In this document: piece after piece, positions 52,215 to 62,000 of the stretch
Layout: each line of letters begins with the position of its first letter
Position numbering within the stretch: the first letter of the stretch is position 1
Translations under genes and position numbers: made by a program
The notes under the pieces: model-generated
Seen by the model: the letters and a program-made list of their open reading frames with translations, nothing else
The model's database searches: none
Told to the model about the DNA's origin: nothing
Source of the DNA: Streptomyces gossypii
Lineage (GTDB): Bacteria; Actinomycetota; Actinomycetes; Streptomycetales; Streptomycetaceae
Direction of reading: 5' to 3'
DNA: 64,000 bases
NCBI RefSeq assembly: GCF_025165795.1
Contig: NZ_JAJAGO010000001.1
Coordinates: forward strand, 1-64,000

Positions 52215-53255
52215 ATGTCGGGAAGCCAGAACTACATCAATCACGTTGCTCTTGTACTGGATGCCAGTACGTCCATGTCGCACCTGAGCCGCAAGGTCGT
52301 CGAGGTCGCCGACCAGCAGATCGCCTATCTTGCCCGCCGGTCGAGGGAACTGGACCAGGAAACCCGCGTCACGGTGTACGTCTTCGCCGACAAGGTGGAG
52401 TGCGTCGTCTACGACAAGGACGTGCTGCGGATGCCGTCGTTGAAGCAGCTGTACCGGGTCGGTGGAATGACGGCTCTGCTGGCGGCCGCGCTGAAGTCGC
52501 AGCGGGAGCTGGCGCAGACAGCTCAGCTCTACGGCGACCACAGCTTCCTGACGTTCGTGCTCACCGACGGGCAGGAGAACGCGAGTCACCGCTGCCCGGA
52601 TGCCCCTGCCAAGGAGCCGCGCGAGCTGGTGAAGGCCGTGGCCGCGATGATGCAGACGCAGGAGGACAACTGGACGCTGGCCGTCCTCGTGCCGGACCAG
52701 GTGGGCAAGCGCGAGGCCATGCAGTGCGGTTTCCCGAAGGAGAACATCGCCATCTGGGACGCCACGAGCACCCAGGGCCTGGAGGAGGCCGGGCAGGTCA
52801 TCCAGCAGGCCACCGAGAACTTCATGGTGGGCCGCGCCCAGGGCATCCGGGGATCGCGGGCGGTGTTCTCCACGGGTGCGGAGGCCGTCAACAAGGACAC
52901 CATCAAGGCGGCCGGTCTCACCCCGGTGAATCCGTCCGCGTACCAGCTGATCCCGGTGGCTCGTGACGCGGCGATCCGGGAGTGGGTCATCGAATGCGGG
53001 CACACCTACCGGACCGGTGGTGCGTTCTACCAGCTGAGCAAGTCGGAGAAGATCCAGGCGCAGAAGCAGATCGCGGTGCTGGAGAAGAAGACGGACCGGG
53101 TGTACACGGGGCCCGAGGCCCGGGCTCTGCTCGGCCTGCCGGACGTGGAAGTGCGCCTCAAGCCGGACCACAACGACGACTTCACGATCTTCGTGCAGAG
53201 CACCAGCGTGAACCGCAAGCTCATACCGAACACGCGGCTGCTGCTGATGATCTGA
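52215..53255 (+). CDS. von Willebrand factor type A domain protein
   Basis: Predicted 346 aa. The MIDAS motif ALVLDASTSMS begins near residue 11 with the DxSxS pattern (as DASTS), and a second element FVLTDGQENASH lies near 119. The vWA fold covers about 10-205. The C-terminal ~140 residues are unassigned and include EKIQAQKQIAVLEKKTDRVY. No signal peptide, so cytosolic. ATG 52215 has GGGAG 6 bases upstream. It probably binds a partner protein through a metal ion. Confidence 0.84.
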   Translation: MSGSQNYINHVALVLDASTSMSHLSRKVVEVADQQIAYLARRSRELDQETRVTVYVFADKVECVVYDKDVLRMPSLKQLYRVGGMTALLAAALKSQRELAQTAQLYGDHSFLTFVLTDGQENASHRCPDAPAKEPRELVKAVAAMMQTQEDNWTLAVLVPDQVGKREAMQCGFPKENIAIWDATSTQGLEEAGQVIQQATENFMVGRAQGIRGSRAVFSTGAEAVNKDTIKAAGLTPVNPSAYQLIPVARDAAIREWVIECGHTYRTGGAFYQLSKSEKIQAQKQIAVLEKKTDRVYTGPEARALLGLPDVEVRLKPDHNDDFTIFVQSTSVNRKLIPNTRLLLMI

Positions 53256-53263
53256 CGCCTTCA

Positions 53264-53278
53264 AACCCCGTCGGGGTT
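53264..53278 (+). terminator. Short hairpin after the vWA gene
   Basis: AACCCC-GTC-GGGGTT follows the stop of the vWA gene by 8 bases. It is a compact rho-independent-type stem without a U-run. Confidence 0.5.
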
Positions 53279-53560
53279 CCGGGGCCCTCCCACCGTCCCC
53301 CTCCCGGCCGGTGCCCCGGGCCCCCGGTACGGCCGCGACCTGCCGGTGCACGGGCACCGCCCGTCCATCGGCGCGGTCCCACACACAGCCCCCGCGCACC
53401 ACCCGACGGCCTGAGCTCCCCTCCGAGGTCAGGCCGTCGCCGTGACCGGTCGGGCAACCGGCCGACCGGCCGCGGCGATACCGGCGCGGCGTCCACGTGC
53501 TGCCTGGCATGGCGGATCGGCGGGGCGGTTGTGTGCCTGTGGCGTTCGCCTGCCGCCCGG

Positions 53561-53585
53561 GGCACGGCACGGCACGGCACGGCAC
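53561..53585. repeat. Five tandem GGCAC units upstream of tap2
   Basis: GGCAC is repeated five times without interruption. Farther on, TGCGTACGCA (53623-53632) is a perfect 10-bp palindrome within a CGTACG-rich stretch 65 bases before the tap2 start. The block 53279-53696 holds no gene and probably includes the tap2 promoter; these repeats may be binding sites. Confidence 0.6.
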
Positions 53586-53696
53586 GGCGTACGGGGATGG
53601 CGGCCGGCTGCGGTACGTACGCTGCGTACGCAGTTTGTGCGGTAGATGCACGCGTTTCGTACGGTCGAAGTAGGGTCTTGGGTCTGGAGGTGCTCC

Positions 53697-55937
53697 ATGT
53701 CCGAGCTGTTCGACGCGGTCGACGCCCTGGTCGCGTCCCGCTCCGCGCTGCCGCCGCCGGAGGAGCGCAAGCGGCTGCGTACCGCGCATGGCCTGACGAT
53801 CGACGAGGTGGCCGCCGCGCTGAAGGTGCGCCGGGCCACGGTCAGCGGCTGGGAATCCGGCAAGACCGAGCCCCGCCCGCCGGAGCGTGAGGCGTACGCG
53901 CGGCTGCTGGAGAAGCTCGCGGAGCTCTACCCCGCGACCTCGGCGGCGGAGGCGGTCGCGCAGGCGGCACCGGTGGCGGCACCGGCCGCGTTCACCAGCA
54001 CACCCGTCTCGGCCCGAGCGCAGGCTCTGTCGCAAGGTCCGGCACCCGAGACGGCGGCCATGGCCGCTCACGAGAGCACCCGCACCACACCTGTTGCCGC
54101 TGCTCCGGCGACCGCGCCGCGCGGGGTGCGCACCACCAGGCCGTCGTCGGCGTCGCGCCGCCCGGCTGCTCGGAAGGCGGCGCCTGCCGACACCCCGCAG
54201 GGCGGCGCCGACCCGCGTTTCGAGAACGGTCCGCTGGCGGTCATCGACGTCACCGACGGGCAGGTGCGGGCGTACTGTGTCGGCGGCCTGCTCCTGGACG
54301 TGCCCGCCAAGTCCCTTCCGGCCCTGGTGGACTGGACGCTGCGCGAGGCGCGGCTCGGGCAGCCGAAGCTGTCGGGGCCGGGCAAGGACGCCGATCCGCT
54401 GCTCGTGCTGACCGGGGCCGCACTGGAGCGCTACGGCCTGCCAACGGCCCTCACCGAGGAGGAGCGGCTCGCCGGGCGCCTCCCCGAGGGCCACAAGGTC
54501 ATCAAGCAGCTGGTCCGCGCCCAATGGCAGCTCACCAAGCGCGGGTTCGGGCCGTGGGCGCGGATCTACCGTCCCGCCCACGGCTCGGAGCGGGCCTGCG
54601 TGCAGCTGTGCATCCCGGCGTGGAACGCGCTGGACACCCGCCACTGGGGAGAGGCCGGGCAGCTTCCGGCGGCGGAACTCGCCCGGCTGCTGGGCACGTA
54701 CGCGTCCCGGGTGATGACACCGCGCGGCTCCCCCGCCGTGACCGGCCTGGAGCTGATGACCGCGCTGCACCCGCCGACCCGCGCCTCCGAGCCCGACGCC
54801 GACGGCAAGCGGCACTCCGCGCACAACCCCGGCTCGCTGGGCAAGGACCCGGTGGACTGCGCGCCGTGTGAAGCCCCGGACGGGCACCCGCTGCTGGCGG
54901 ACCTGCCGCGATTCCACGTCCGCGGCCCGGCGGAGAAGCTCTTCGAGGAGGCGTACGACTGGGCGCGCCCGCTGACCGATGACGAATGCCTGCACCGCCA
55001 CCTGGTGGGCATCGACGTCAACATGGCCTTCGCCGCCGGAGCGAACGGCCTGATCGTCGGTCTCGGCGCGCCCACGCACGTCCAGGCGCCGGCGTTCGAC
55101 CCGAAGCTCCCGGGGAGCTGGCTGGTGGACCTGTCCCACGTCGGCCTGTCCCGCGTGAGGTCGGGGAAGGAATGGGTGGGGCTGGAGGGCGCGCTGCTGC
55201 CCAGTCCGTTCACGCCGAAGGGCGAGCGCCCGCAGGGCCCGGCCTGGTACGCGACGCCGACCGTCGCCTACGCCGTCGAGCTGGGCTACGACGTCGCCCC
55301 GATCGAGGCGTGGGTGCGCTACGAGAACGGCCGCTACCTGGACGGCTGGTACAACCGGCTCCGTGACGCCTACCTCGCCACGATGGCCGACCTCGGGGTC
55401 GCCGCGGACCTGTCGCCGGAGGACTTCCTGGCGGCGATGGAGGGCTACCGGCAGCGTGACCCTCAGCTGGCGACCGTGGTGTCCGCGATCAAGGCGACGG
55501 TGAAGGGCGGGCTCGGCAAGCTGCGCGAGCGGCCGCGCGGTGAGGGCTGGCGGCCGGGCGAGCCATGGCGCGCCCTGTCCCGTGCGACGTGGCGGCCGGA
55601 CATCCGCGCGGCGGTCATCTCCCGCACGCGGGTCAACATGCACCGCAAGGTCGTCAAGCACGCGGCGTTCACCGGTCAGTACCCGGTTGCGGTCCTCTCC
55701 GACTGCGCCGTGTACGCGGTCGACGGCACCTCGCCGCTGGACTTTCTGCCCTACCGGGAGGGCAGGCCGCTGCCGGGCGGCTTCAGGCTCGGGGTGAACC
55801 CGGGGCTCGTGAAGTGGGAGGGCACCCAGAGCGTCCTGTGGGGTGAGGGCGTCCGGGAGCAGTTCCAGGCCCCGGAGCTCAACCTCGCCCGGTACATCAA
55901 GGACGGCACCGTCACCGGCCAGGACAACGGAGAGTAG
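53697..55937 (+). CDS. tap: Telomere-associated protein Tap (copy 2)
   Basis: Predicted 746 aa, near the usual Tap length. An XRE-like HTH lies near residues 25-60 (RTAHGLTIDEVAAALKVRRA, TVSGWESGKTEP), then a long Ala/Pro/Thr linker to about 165. The conserved body is shared with copy 1: FENGPLAVIDV, GPGKDADPLLVLTGAALERY, GFGPWARIYRPAHGS, RVMTPRGSPAVTGLELMTAL, LPGSWLVDLSHVGL and RPDIRAAVISRTRVNMHRKV. The two copies differ in many positions, including the HTH recognition helix, so they are long-diverged paralogues or of separate origin. ATG 53697 has GGAGG 6 bases upstream. Confidence 0.92.
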   Translation: MSELFDAVDALVASRSALPPPEERKRLRTAHGLTIDEVAAALKVRRATVSGWESGKTEPRPPEREAYARLLEKLAELYPATSAAEAVAQAAPVAAPAAFTSTPVSARAQALSQGPAPETAAMAAHESTRTTPVAAAPATAPRGVRTTRPSSASRRPAARKAAPADTPQGGADPRFENGPLAVIDVTDGQVRAYCVGGLLLDVPAKSLPALVDWTLREARLGQPKLSGPGKDADPLLVLTGAALERYGLPTALTEEERLAGRLPEGHKVIKQLVRAQWQLTKRGFGPWARIYRPAHGSERACVQLCIPAWNALDTRHWGEAGQLPAAELARLLGTYASRVMTPRGSPAVTGLELMTALHPPTRASEPDADGKRHSAHNPGSLGKDPVDCAPCEAPDGHPLLADLPRFHVRGPAEKLFEEAYDWARPLTDDECLHRHLVGIDVNMAFAAGANGLIVGLGAPTHVQAPAFDPKLPGSWLVDLSHVGLSRVRSGKEWVGLEGALLPSPFTPKGERPQGPAWYATPTVAYAVELGYDVAPIEAWVRYENGRYLDGWYNRLRDAYLATMADLGVAADLSPEDFLAAMEGYRQRDPQLATVVSAIKATVKGGLGKLRERPRGEGWRPGEPWRALSRATWRPDIRAAVISRTRVNMHRKVVKHAAFTGQYPVAVLSDCAVYAVDGTSPLDFLPYREGRPLPGGFRLGVNPGLVKWEGTQSVLWGEGVREQFQAPELNLARYIKDGTVTGQDNGE

Positions 55938-55944
55938 GCAGGCG

Positions 55945-56502
55945 ATGAGCATGTTCGGGGACGGCCTGGACCAGGCGGTGCAGAAGGCGTTCACCCGCCC
56001 CGTCCCGAAGAGCGCGGGCGTGCAGATGCGGTACCTGGTCAAGCAGTACAGGGGCACGAAGGCGGTTGCCCAGATGCTGCGGATCTCCCAGCGCACCGTC
56101 GAGCGGTACGTGAAGGACCAGATCAAAAAGCCCCGTCCGGACCTCGCCGCGCGCCTGGAGCGCGAGGTGAAAGCGCGGTGGCAGCCGCAGGTCCGGGCGA
56201 AGGCCAAGGAGGCGGCGGCGGCCACGGGCGGCATCGTCATCGACACCCGGGCCCGGCTCGGCTACGTCGCGCCGATCGGGTCGACGGATGAGGACCGGAT
56301 CCGGCACCTGACCGTGGCCCTGCCGCCCCGTCACGCCGGCCGCCTCTTCGAGGCACAGGAGCAGGGCGCCAGCGAGGGCCGTCTGCGGGAGATCGCGGCC
56401 GAAGCCCTCAAGGAGGCCTACTTCCAGGACGGCGGCCGCCGCGCCGGGAGCCTGGAGGAGGTCCGCTTCACGGACATCGAGCACCTGGAGTTCGGCCTGT
56501 AG
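55945..56502 (+). CDS. tpg: Telomere terminal protein Tpg (copy 2)
   Basis: Predicted 185 aa. HTH-like KQYRGTKAVAQMLRISQRTV near residues 28-47, then a basic segment (DQIKKPRPDLAARLEREVKA). ATGGIVIDTRARLGYVAPIG near 94 and RHLTVALPPRHAGRLFEAQE follow, closely parallel to copy 1. It begins 7 bases after the tap2 stop, the compact arrangement known from Streptomyces chromosomes. It should be the protein primer attached to telomere 5' ends. Confidence 0.92.
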   Translation: MSMFGDGLDQAVQKAFTRPVPKSAGVQMRYLVKQYRGTKAVAQMLRISQRTVERYVKDQIKKPRPDLAARLEREVKARWQPQVRAKAKEAAAATGGIVIDTRARLGYVAPIGSTDEDRIRHLTVALPPRHAGRLFEAQEQGASEGRLREIAAEALKEAYFQDGGRRAGSLEEVRFTDIEHLEFGL

Positions 56503-56620
56503 CAGACCTCCAGGCGGCGCCGAGGGTCCCCGCCGTCACCGGTCGAGTCGCCGGAGCGGTCCGGGGCCCCCGCCGGGAGGGTTGCGGTCGCGGCCCCCGG
56601 TCAGGCGGTGCGGCCGCCGT

Positions 56621-57154
56621 TCACGCGCGGGTTCCCGCGGCCGCCTTGGTCCAGCGCTGGACTTCACGCGGGTTGCGGAGCCTGACCACCTCGACGCCCC
56701 GGGCGGCCGTCTCGGACACCTGCAGGACGTAGCGGGACCGGTTGTTCCGGTACTTGCGGATGGCCGTGCGCAGCAGTGACCGACGGCTGAAGAACGCCTT
56801 CCCCCAAGTGAGCCGCCGGGCTTGTGCGCTGTCTTCGCGGCCGGCGAGCTGCCGCAGGCTGCGGCGGAGGATCCGGTACACGATCAGCGGCAGCGGAAAG
56901 TCGAGCCACACGAGGACATCGGCGCGGTGCCAGACCACGTCCGCGAGCTGGGAGAAGTTGCCCTCCACGATCCATTCGTCCCCCCGCGTGATCTCCCCGG
57001 CCTGACGGCGGAACTCCTCCATGGGCAGCGAGCCGTCAGGGGTGAACAGGAGGTCGTCGAGGTCCGTGTGGGGACAGCCGAGTTTCCAGGAGAGCCGTCT
57101 GGCCAGGGTGGTCTTCCCCGTGGCGGGCGGCCCGAAGAGTGCGATCTTGCGCAT
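56621..57154 (-). CDS. Small P-loop kinase, adenylate-kinase/FlaR-like
   Basis: Predicted 177 aa. Walker A GPPATGKTTLARRLSWKLGC at residues 8-27, TDLDDLLFTPDG near 30, EWIVEGNFSQL near 60, VLVWLDFPLPLIVYRILRRS near 80, and a basic lid-like region with YRNNRSRYVLQVSE. This is the pattern of the topology-modulation/FlaR-like nucleotide kinase group. Substrate unknown. ATG 57154 has AAGGAAG just upstream. Confidence 0.8.
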   Translation of the reverse strand: MRKIALFGPPATGKTTLARRLSWKLGCPHTDLDDLLFTPDGSLPMEEFRRQAGEITRGDEWIVEGNFSQLADVVWHRADVLVWLDFPLPLIVYRILRRSLRQLAGREDSAQARRLTWGKAFFSRRSLLRTAIRKYRNNRSRYVLQVSETAARGVEVVRLRNPREVQRWTKAAAGTRA

Positions 57155-57204
57155 GCTTCCTTGCCTTTCGGCGGGAGCTTCTCGGTGACGGGTGGGCAGG
57201 GGGC

Positions 57205-57440
57205 GGGGCGCGGGGCCCACGAGGGCTACGACTGGGTCTATGCCCTCAACGGAGCGCTCCGCCGGGGAACGCGACCTCATCCTCAGGCCCGGGGAGGCCG
57301 CAGAGTTCGACACGCGCACCCCGCACTGGTTCGGGGCCACCAGCGCTGGCCCCGTGGAGTACCTGATCTCATCGGGAGGCAGGGCGAGCGCGCGCACGTC
57401 CGTGCGGCACCCGGATCGGCCCCGGCCGGTTGAGGACGCC
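57205..57440 (+). pseudogene. Cupin-domain tail of an XRE-cupin regulator, frameshifted
   Basis: HEGYDWVYALNGALRRG is read in one frame and ERDLILRPGEAAEFDTRTPH, WFGATSAGPVEYLI in the next, a shift near 57265. This is the conserved second half of HTH-cupin transcription regulators. The HTH half is missing. It starts just beyond the P-loop kinase gene. Confidence 0.55.
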
Positions 57441-57737
57441 CGGAGGACGCCCAGGGCCCTCGCGAGGAGCAGCGGTCCCGGGAACTGCCCGCGCGCACGG
57501 CGGTTCCCCTCCACGCTCCGGAGACGGCCCCATCCGCCGTACCCCGGCCCGACGCCGCCAGGCGCGGAGGCGGCGGAGGGCGGCGGCGATCTGAGCTGCG
57601 CAATTCCTGTGGCTGGAGTGTCTGGTGATGAGGGCGATGTGGCCTTAGGTTTCTCAAAGGCCCCGGGGCGCGGCCGGCGGTGCTCCGCAGGCGTGGAGGA
57701 ACCGGCGGCGTGTCGGGCTGATCGGCGAGGGAGGGCG
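57441..57737. other. Spacer before the MFS gene
   Basis: About 300 bases without a supported gene. It must carry the promoter of the transporter gene; TTTCTC and similar AT-richer patches near 57650 are possible, but no clear hexamer pair is visible. Confidence 0.35.
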
Positions 57738-58988
57738 ATGGCGGGCGTGACCTGGCGGTTCCGTACCCTCGCGTCCGCGTACGCCGTCTCCAGCTACGGC
57801 AACTATCTCAACTTGATCGCGCTGAGCCTGTTCTCCTACGAGGTCACCGGCACCGCGTTAGGCGTCGGCGCCGTGATGGCTCTACGGCTCTTCTCCGGTC
57901 TCCTGGCGGGCCTGGCCTCCGGTGCGCTGTCGGCCAGGGTGACCCGCCGGACGGTGATGATCTGCACGGACGTCGCGCAGGCCGGCGCGATGACCGCTCT
58001 GGCGCTCTTCGCCGCCCGCACGCCGCTGTGGCTGCTCGGCGCCGCAGTCATGGTCCTGGGCGCGGGCAACACGCTCTTCACCGTCGCCCTGCGCAGCGCG
58101 GTGCCGGTCCTGGTCGGTCACGAGGCGCGGGCCGGCGCGAACGGACTGCTGGTCACCGCGCGGTCCATAGCCACGGTGCTCGGTTTCGCCTCGGCGGCCC
58201 CGGTCATCGGGATGGGCGGCTACGCCACCGCGTTCGCCGTCAACGCCGCCAGCTTCGCGGTGTCCGCCGCCGTGGTGGTGGTGCTGCGGCCGCGTACGGA
58301 CACCGAGGACGGCGCAGCACCGGCGTCACCGGGCTCCGAGGGGGGCCTGAGGGTCCTGCGGCAGGCGGTGAGGGGCGTTCCCGCTCTGGTGCTGGGCATG
58401 GTCGTGCTCAGAGGCATCGATGCCCTGGCGTCCTCCTCGCACAACGTCGCCCTGCCGGTGGTGGCGCACTCCAGTGCCCCCGGTGAGCCAGCGGCGTTCA
58501 TGACCCGGTTCTGGGTCGCGTGGGCGGTGGGCACCGTGCTCGCTCACCTGGTGCTCAAGCGCCGCAAAGGCGAAGGGGCGTGGAGCGAGCGGGCGTTCGC
58601 GCTGGGCACGTGCGCGATGTCGCTCGCTTTCATTGCGGCGTTCACGGGACTGCCCGCTCCCCTGCTGGTGTTGGCCGCGGGGGCGGCGGGATTCGCGGAC
58701 GGCTGGACGGAGATCGTCTACATCTCGCGCCTGCAGGCGGCCCCCGAAGCGCAGCGCGGGCGGCTGTTCGGGCTGTCCGCCACGGCGGAGACCACCGGGT
58801 TCGCGGTGGGCACCGTGGCCGCCGCGGCGGCTTTGGATGTGCTGCCCGCCCTGAGCGTCGTGTCCGTCTTCCACGGTGCGGCGGTGTGCGGGGCGGTGGT
58901 CTTGTTGCTGTCGGCGGCCGGCCGGCGGGCCGTCGATGCACCCCGCCCGTTGGCCGAGCACTCCTCAAGACCGTTCGGCGGTCGGTAA
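57738..58988 (+). CDS. Major facilitator superfamily transporter
   Basis: Predicted 416 aa with about 11-12 transmembrane segments, e.g. NYLNLIALSLFSYEVTGTAL, MALRLFSGLLAGLASGALSA and AAVMVLGAGNTLFTVALRSA. The loop 2-3 motif is degenerate (ALSARVTRRTV). It resembles drug/metabolite exporters of the MFS enterobactin/macrolide-efflux-like group. It ends 41 bases before the giant synthase gene in the same direction, so it may export its product. Codon 41 is TTA (57858-57860), a bldA-type control point. GGGAGGG lies before ATG 57738. Confidence 0.86.
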   Translation: MAGVTWRFRTLASAYAVSSYGNYLNLIALSLFSYEVTGTALGVGAVMALRLFSGLLAGLASGALSARVTRRTVMICTDVAQAGAMTALALFAARTPLWLLGAAVMVLGAGNTLFTVALRSAVPVLVGHEARAGANGLLVTARSIATVLGFASAAPVIGMGGYATAFAVNAASFAVSAAVVVVLRPRTDTEDGAAPASPGSEGGLRVLRQAVRGVPALVLGMVVLRGIDALASSSHNVALPVVAHSSAPGEPAAFMTRFWVAWAVGTVLAHLVLKRRKGEGAWSERAFALGTCAMSLAFIAAFTGLPAPLLVLAAGAAGFADGWTEIVYISRLQAAPEAQRGRLFGLSATAETTGFAVGTVAAAAALDVLPALSVVSVFHGAAVCGAVVLLLSAAGRRAVDAPRPLAEHSSRPFGGR

Positions 58989-59029
58989 TCCCTTCCGGTT
59001 CAAACCCGCGCGAGAGAGGTGGGACACAC

Positions 59030-62000
59030 ATGGAACGTGTACGGGGGCAGGCCCTGTGCCGAGGACCCGAGCCGGCCTGGACCGAGGCTGATCCGGGTGA
59101 CGCCGTGCAGGCGCTGCTGCGGGCCTCGGTCTGTGGCGGCGCTGTCGTCTGCGTCGCTTCGGACGGTGCCACGACCACGCTGCCGTATCCCGAACTCCTC
59201 TCCCAGGCACAGCGGTTACTCGCTGGACTGCGGGAGCACGGGGTGCGCAGCGGTGACGCGGTGGTGCTGTGCGGGCTGCCGCTGGCGGAGTTCTTTCCCG
59301 CCTTCTGGGCCTGTGTGCTCGGTGGTGCCAGGCCCGTAGCCGTCGCGGAGCGGCCGGCGCCCGGCTCCCCGGCCCAAGAACGCCTGTTGCACGCCTGCGA
59401 GTTGCTGGACGGTCCGCTGGTGCTCAGCGACGCGGAGGGGGCGGCGGCGCTGGCACAGAGTGCTCCTGGGCTGCGGGTGGCGGTAGCGCGGACCTGTCTG
59501 AGGGCGCTGCCCGACCTCGACCACGTCGAGCCGAAGGGGTCCGACGTCGCCTTGCTGATGCTCTCCTCCGGCAGCACCGGCGTGCCCAAGTGCGCGCAGC
59601 TGACCCACGCCGGGCTGGCGGACTTCGCCGCGAGCAGCCGGCAAATCCTCGATGTGGCGCCGGGCGACACGATGATGAACTGGCTGCCGGTCGACCACAG
59701 CGGCGCGTTCCTCCTCTACCACCTGCTCGCGGTCTTCGCCCAGTGCTCCAACGTCCATGCCCCCACCGAGCTGGTCCTCGCCGAGCCGCTGCGCTGGTTC
59801 GACCTCCTGGAGGAGCACCGGGTGCAGCACAGCTGGGCGCCGACCTTCGCCTACCAGCTCGTCACCGACGCGCTCGCCGAGCAGCCGCAGGCGGCGGCAC
59901 CAGGGCGCCCGGCCCCCGGCCGGGGTATGGCAACAGCTTCTGCGGGCCGCTGGGATCTGGGCTGCCTCAAGTCCCTTGTCTGCGGGGGCGAGCAGATCGT
60001 GCTGCCGGTGCTGCGCGGCTTCCTCGAGGCGACGGCCGCGTACGGGGTCGGGAAGGGGCACATCGTCCCGGTGTGGGGGATGGCGGAGACGGTCACGGCC
60101 GTCACCTACGGCCGGCTCGACCGGCCCGGCACCGTGCACCGGCTTCTCAAGAGCAGTCTGGGCGGCGACCTTGTGCGGGCCGGCGAGCAGACGCCGGAGG
60201 AGGAATGTGTCACCTTCGTCGCGGCCGGGGCGCCCGCGCACGGGGTCACGCTGCGCCTGGTCGACGACCGGGGAGAGCCGGCACCCGGGAACAGGATCGG
60301 CCGGCTCCAGGTGCACTCGCCTGCCCGCCTCACCCCCGGCTATGTCAACGACGCGGAAGCGGACGCGGCGGCCTTCCCCACCGGCGGGGACTGGCTGGAC
60401 ACCGGTGACCTGGCCTTTCTCGACGGCGGACAGGTCGTGATCACGGGCCGGCGCAAGGACGTGATCATCCTGAACGGGCACAACGTCTACTGCCACGAGG
60501 TGGAGAAGGCCGCTGCGGTCGTCGCGGGCGTACGGCAGGGCGAGGTGGCCGCCTGCGGGATCCCGCGGGCGGAGGGCGGCACCGAGGAGCTCGCGGTGTT
60601 CTTCGTCAGCCGCGGGGCCGACGACGACGCACGCATCGCACGCGAGGTGGGGGCGGCCTTGTTCACCCGGCTGCGTCTCACCGCCGCCCACCTCCTGCCC
60701 GTCCCGCAGGGCGAATTCCCCAGGACGCCGGCGGGGAAGGTGCGCCGGGCCGAGCTGCGGGACCGCCTGGCCGCCGGCGGCTTCCCCGCGGCCGCCGCCG
60801 TCGCCCCGCAAGGCGGCGCGGGACCCGTCGGCGAAGTGACGCGGGCGGTGCTGGAGGAGATCGCGGCCGTGCTGGGACGGCCGGTGGACGCGCGCGTGCC
60901 GTTCTACGAACTCGGCCTGACCTCCGTGCTCCTGGTACGTCTGCGGGTCCGCCTGGAGCGGCGGTTCGCGACGGTGATCGCGCCGACCGCGTGTTTCGAG
61001 CACCCCACGGCCGCGGCGCTCGCCGCGCATCTGAGCGGAGTTGCCGAAAGCCGTGCCGAGCCGGCGGACACCGGCGCCGGCCCGCAGGAGGAAGCCGATC
61101 AGCGCATCGCGGTCATCGGGCTGTCGCTGCGCTTCCCCGGAGCGGACTCGGTGGAACAGTTCTGGGCCAACCTGCGTGACGGCGTGGACAGCGTCGTGGA
61201 GTTCGGCGAGGAGGAGTTGGCGGCGGCCGGACTCTCCCCGCAGCAGCGCGGTGCGCCCGATCTGGTGCCCGTCTGCGGAGTCCTGGAGGATGTCGACGCG
61301 TTCGACGCGGAGTTCTTCGGGATGAGCCCCAAGGAGACCGGACTCACGCACCCGGCACACCGCCTGTTCCTGGAGTGCTGCCACCAGGCGCTCGAGGACG
61401 GCGGCTATTCGGCGGGCCAAGCGGGCACCAGGACCGGGGTGTTCGCGGGTTCGGGTATGAACCTCTACGACCACCAGAGCCGGCAGCAGCCCTCGGCGGC
61501 CGCCGCCGCACCCGGCAGCGTGGACCCGGTCACCGGCATGCAGGCCGCCGTCGGGCAGCAGGCGGACTTCCTGGCGTCCCGCGTGGCGTACCGTCTGGGG
61601 CTCACCGGCCCCGCCATCGGAGTGCAGACGGCCTGCTCCACCTCGCTGGTCGCCGTGCACCTCGCGGTCCAGTCGCTGCTGACCGGCGACGCGGATCTGG
61701 CGCTGGCGGGTGCCGCGGCCGTTCATCTGCCGCAGCAGACGGGCTACCGCAGCCATCCCGGGTCGATCATGTCGCCCACCGGGCGCCTTCGGGCCTTCGA
61801 CGCGGAGGCCGACGGCACCGTCGGCGGCAACGGTGTGGCAGCGGTCCTGCTCAAGAGGCTCGACCGGGCGCTGGCTGACGGCGACACCGTGCACGGGGTG
61901 ATCCTGGGCTCGGCGGTCAACAACGACGGCGCGGGCAAGGTCGGGTTCAGCGCGCCGGGAGTGGCGGGGCAGGTCGAGGTCGTACGCCGGGCGCTGCGCA

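Noticed and set aside
52131..56246. A 1371-codon open frame on the minus strand
   Set aside because: It is the antisense shadow of the vWA, tap2 and tpg2 genes, with no recognisable motif or plausible composition.
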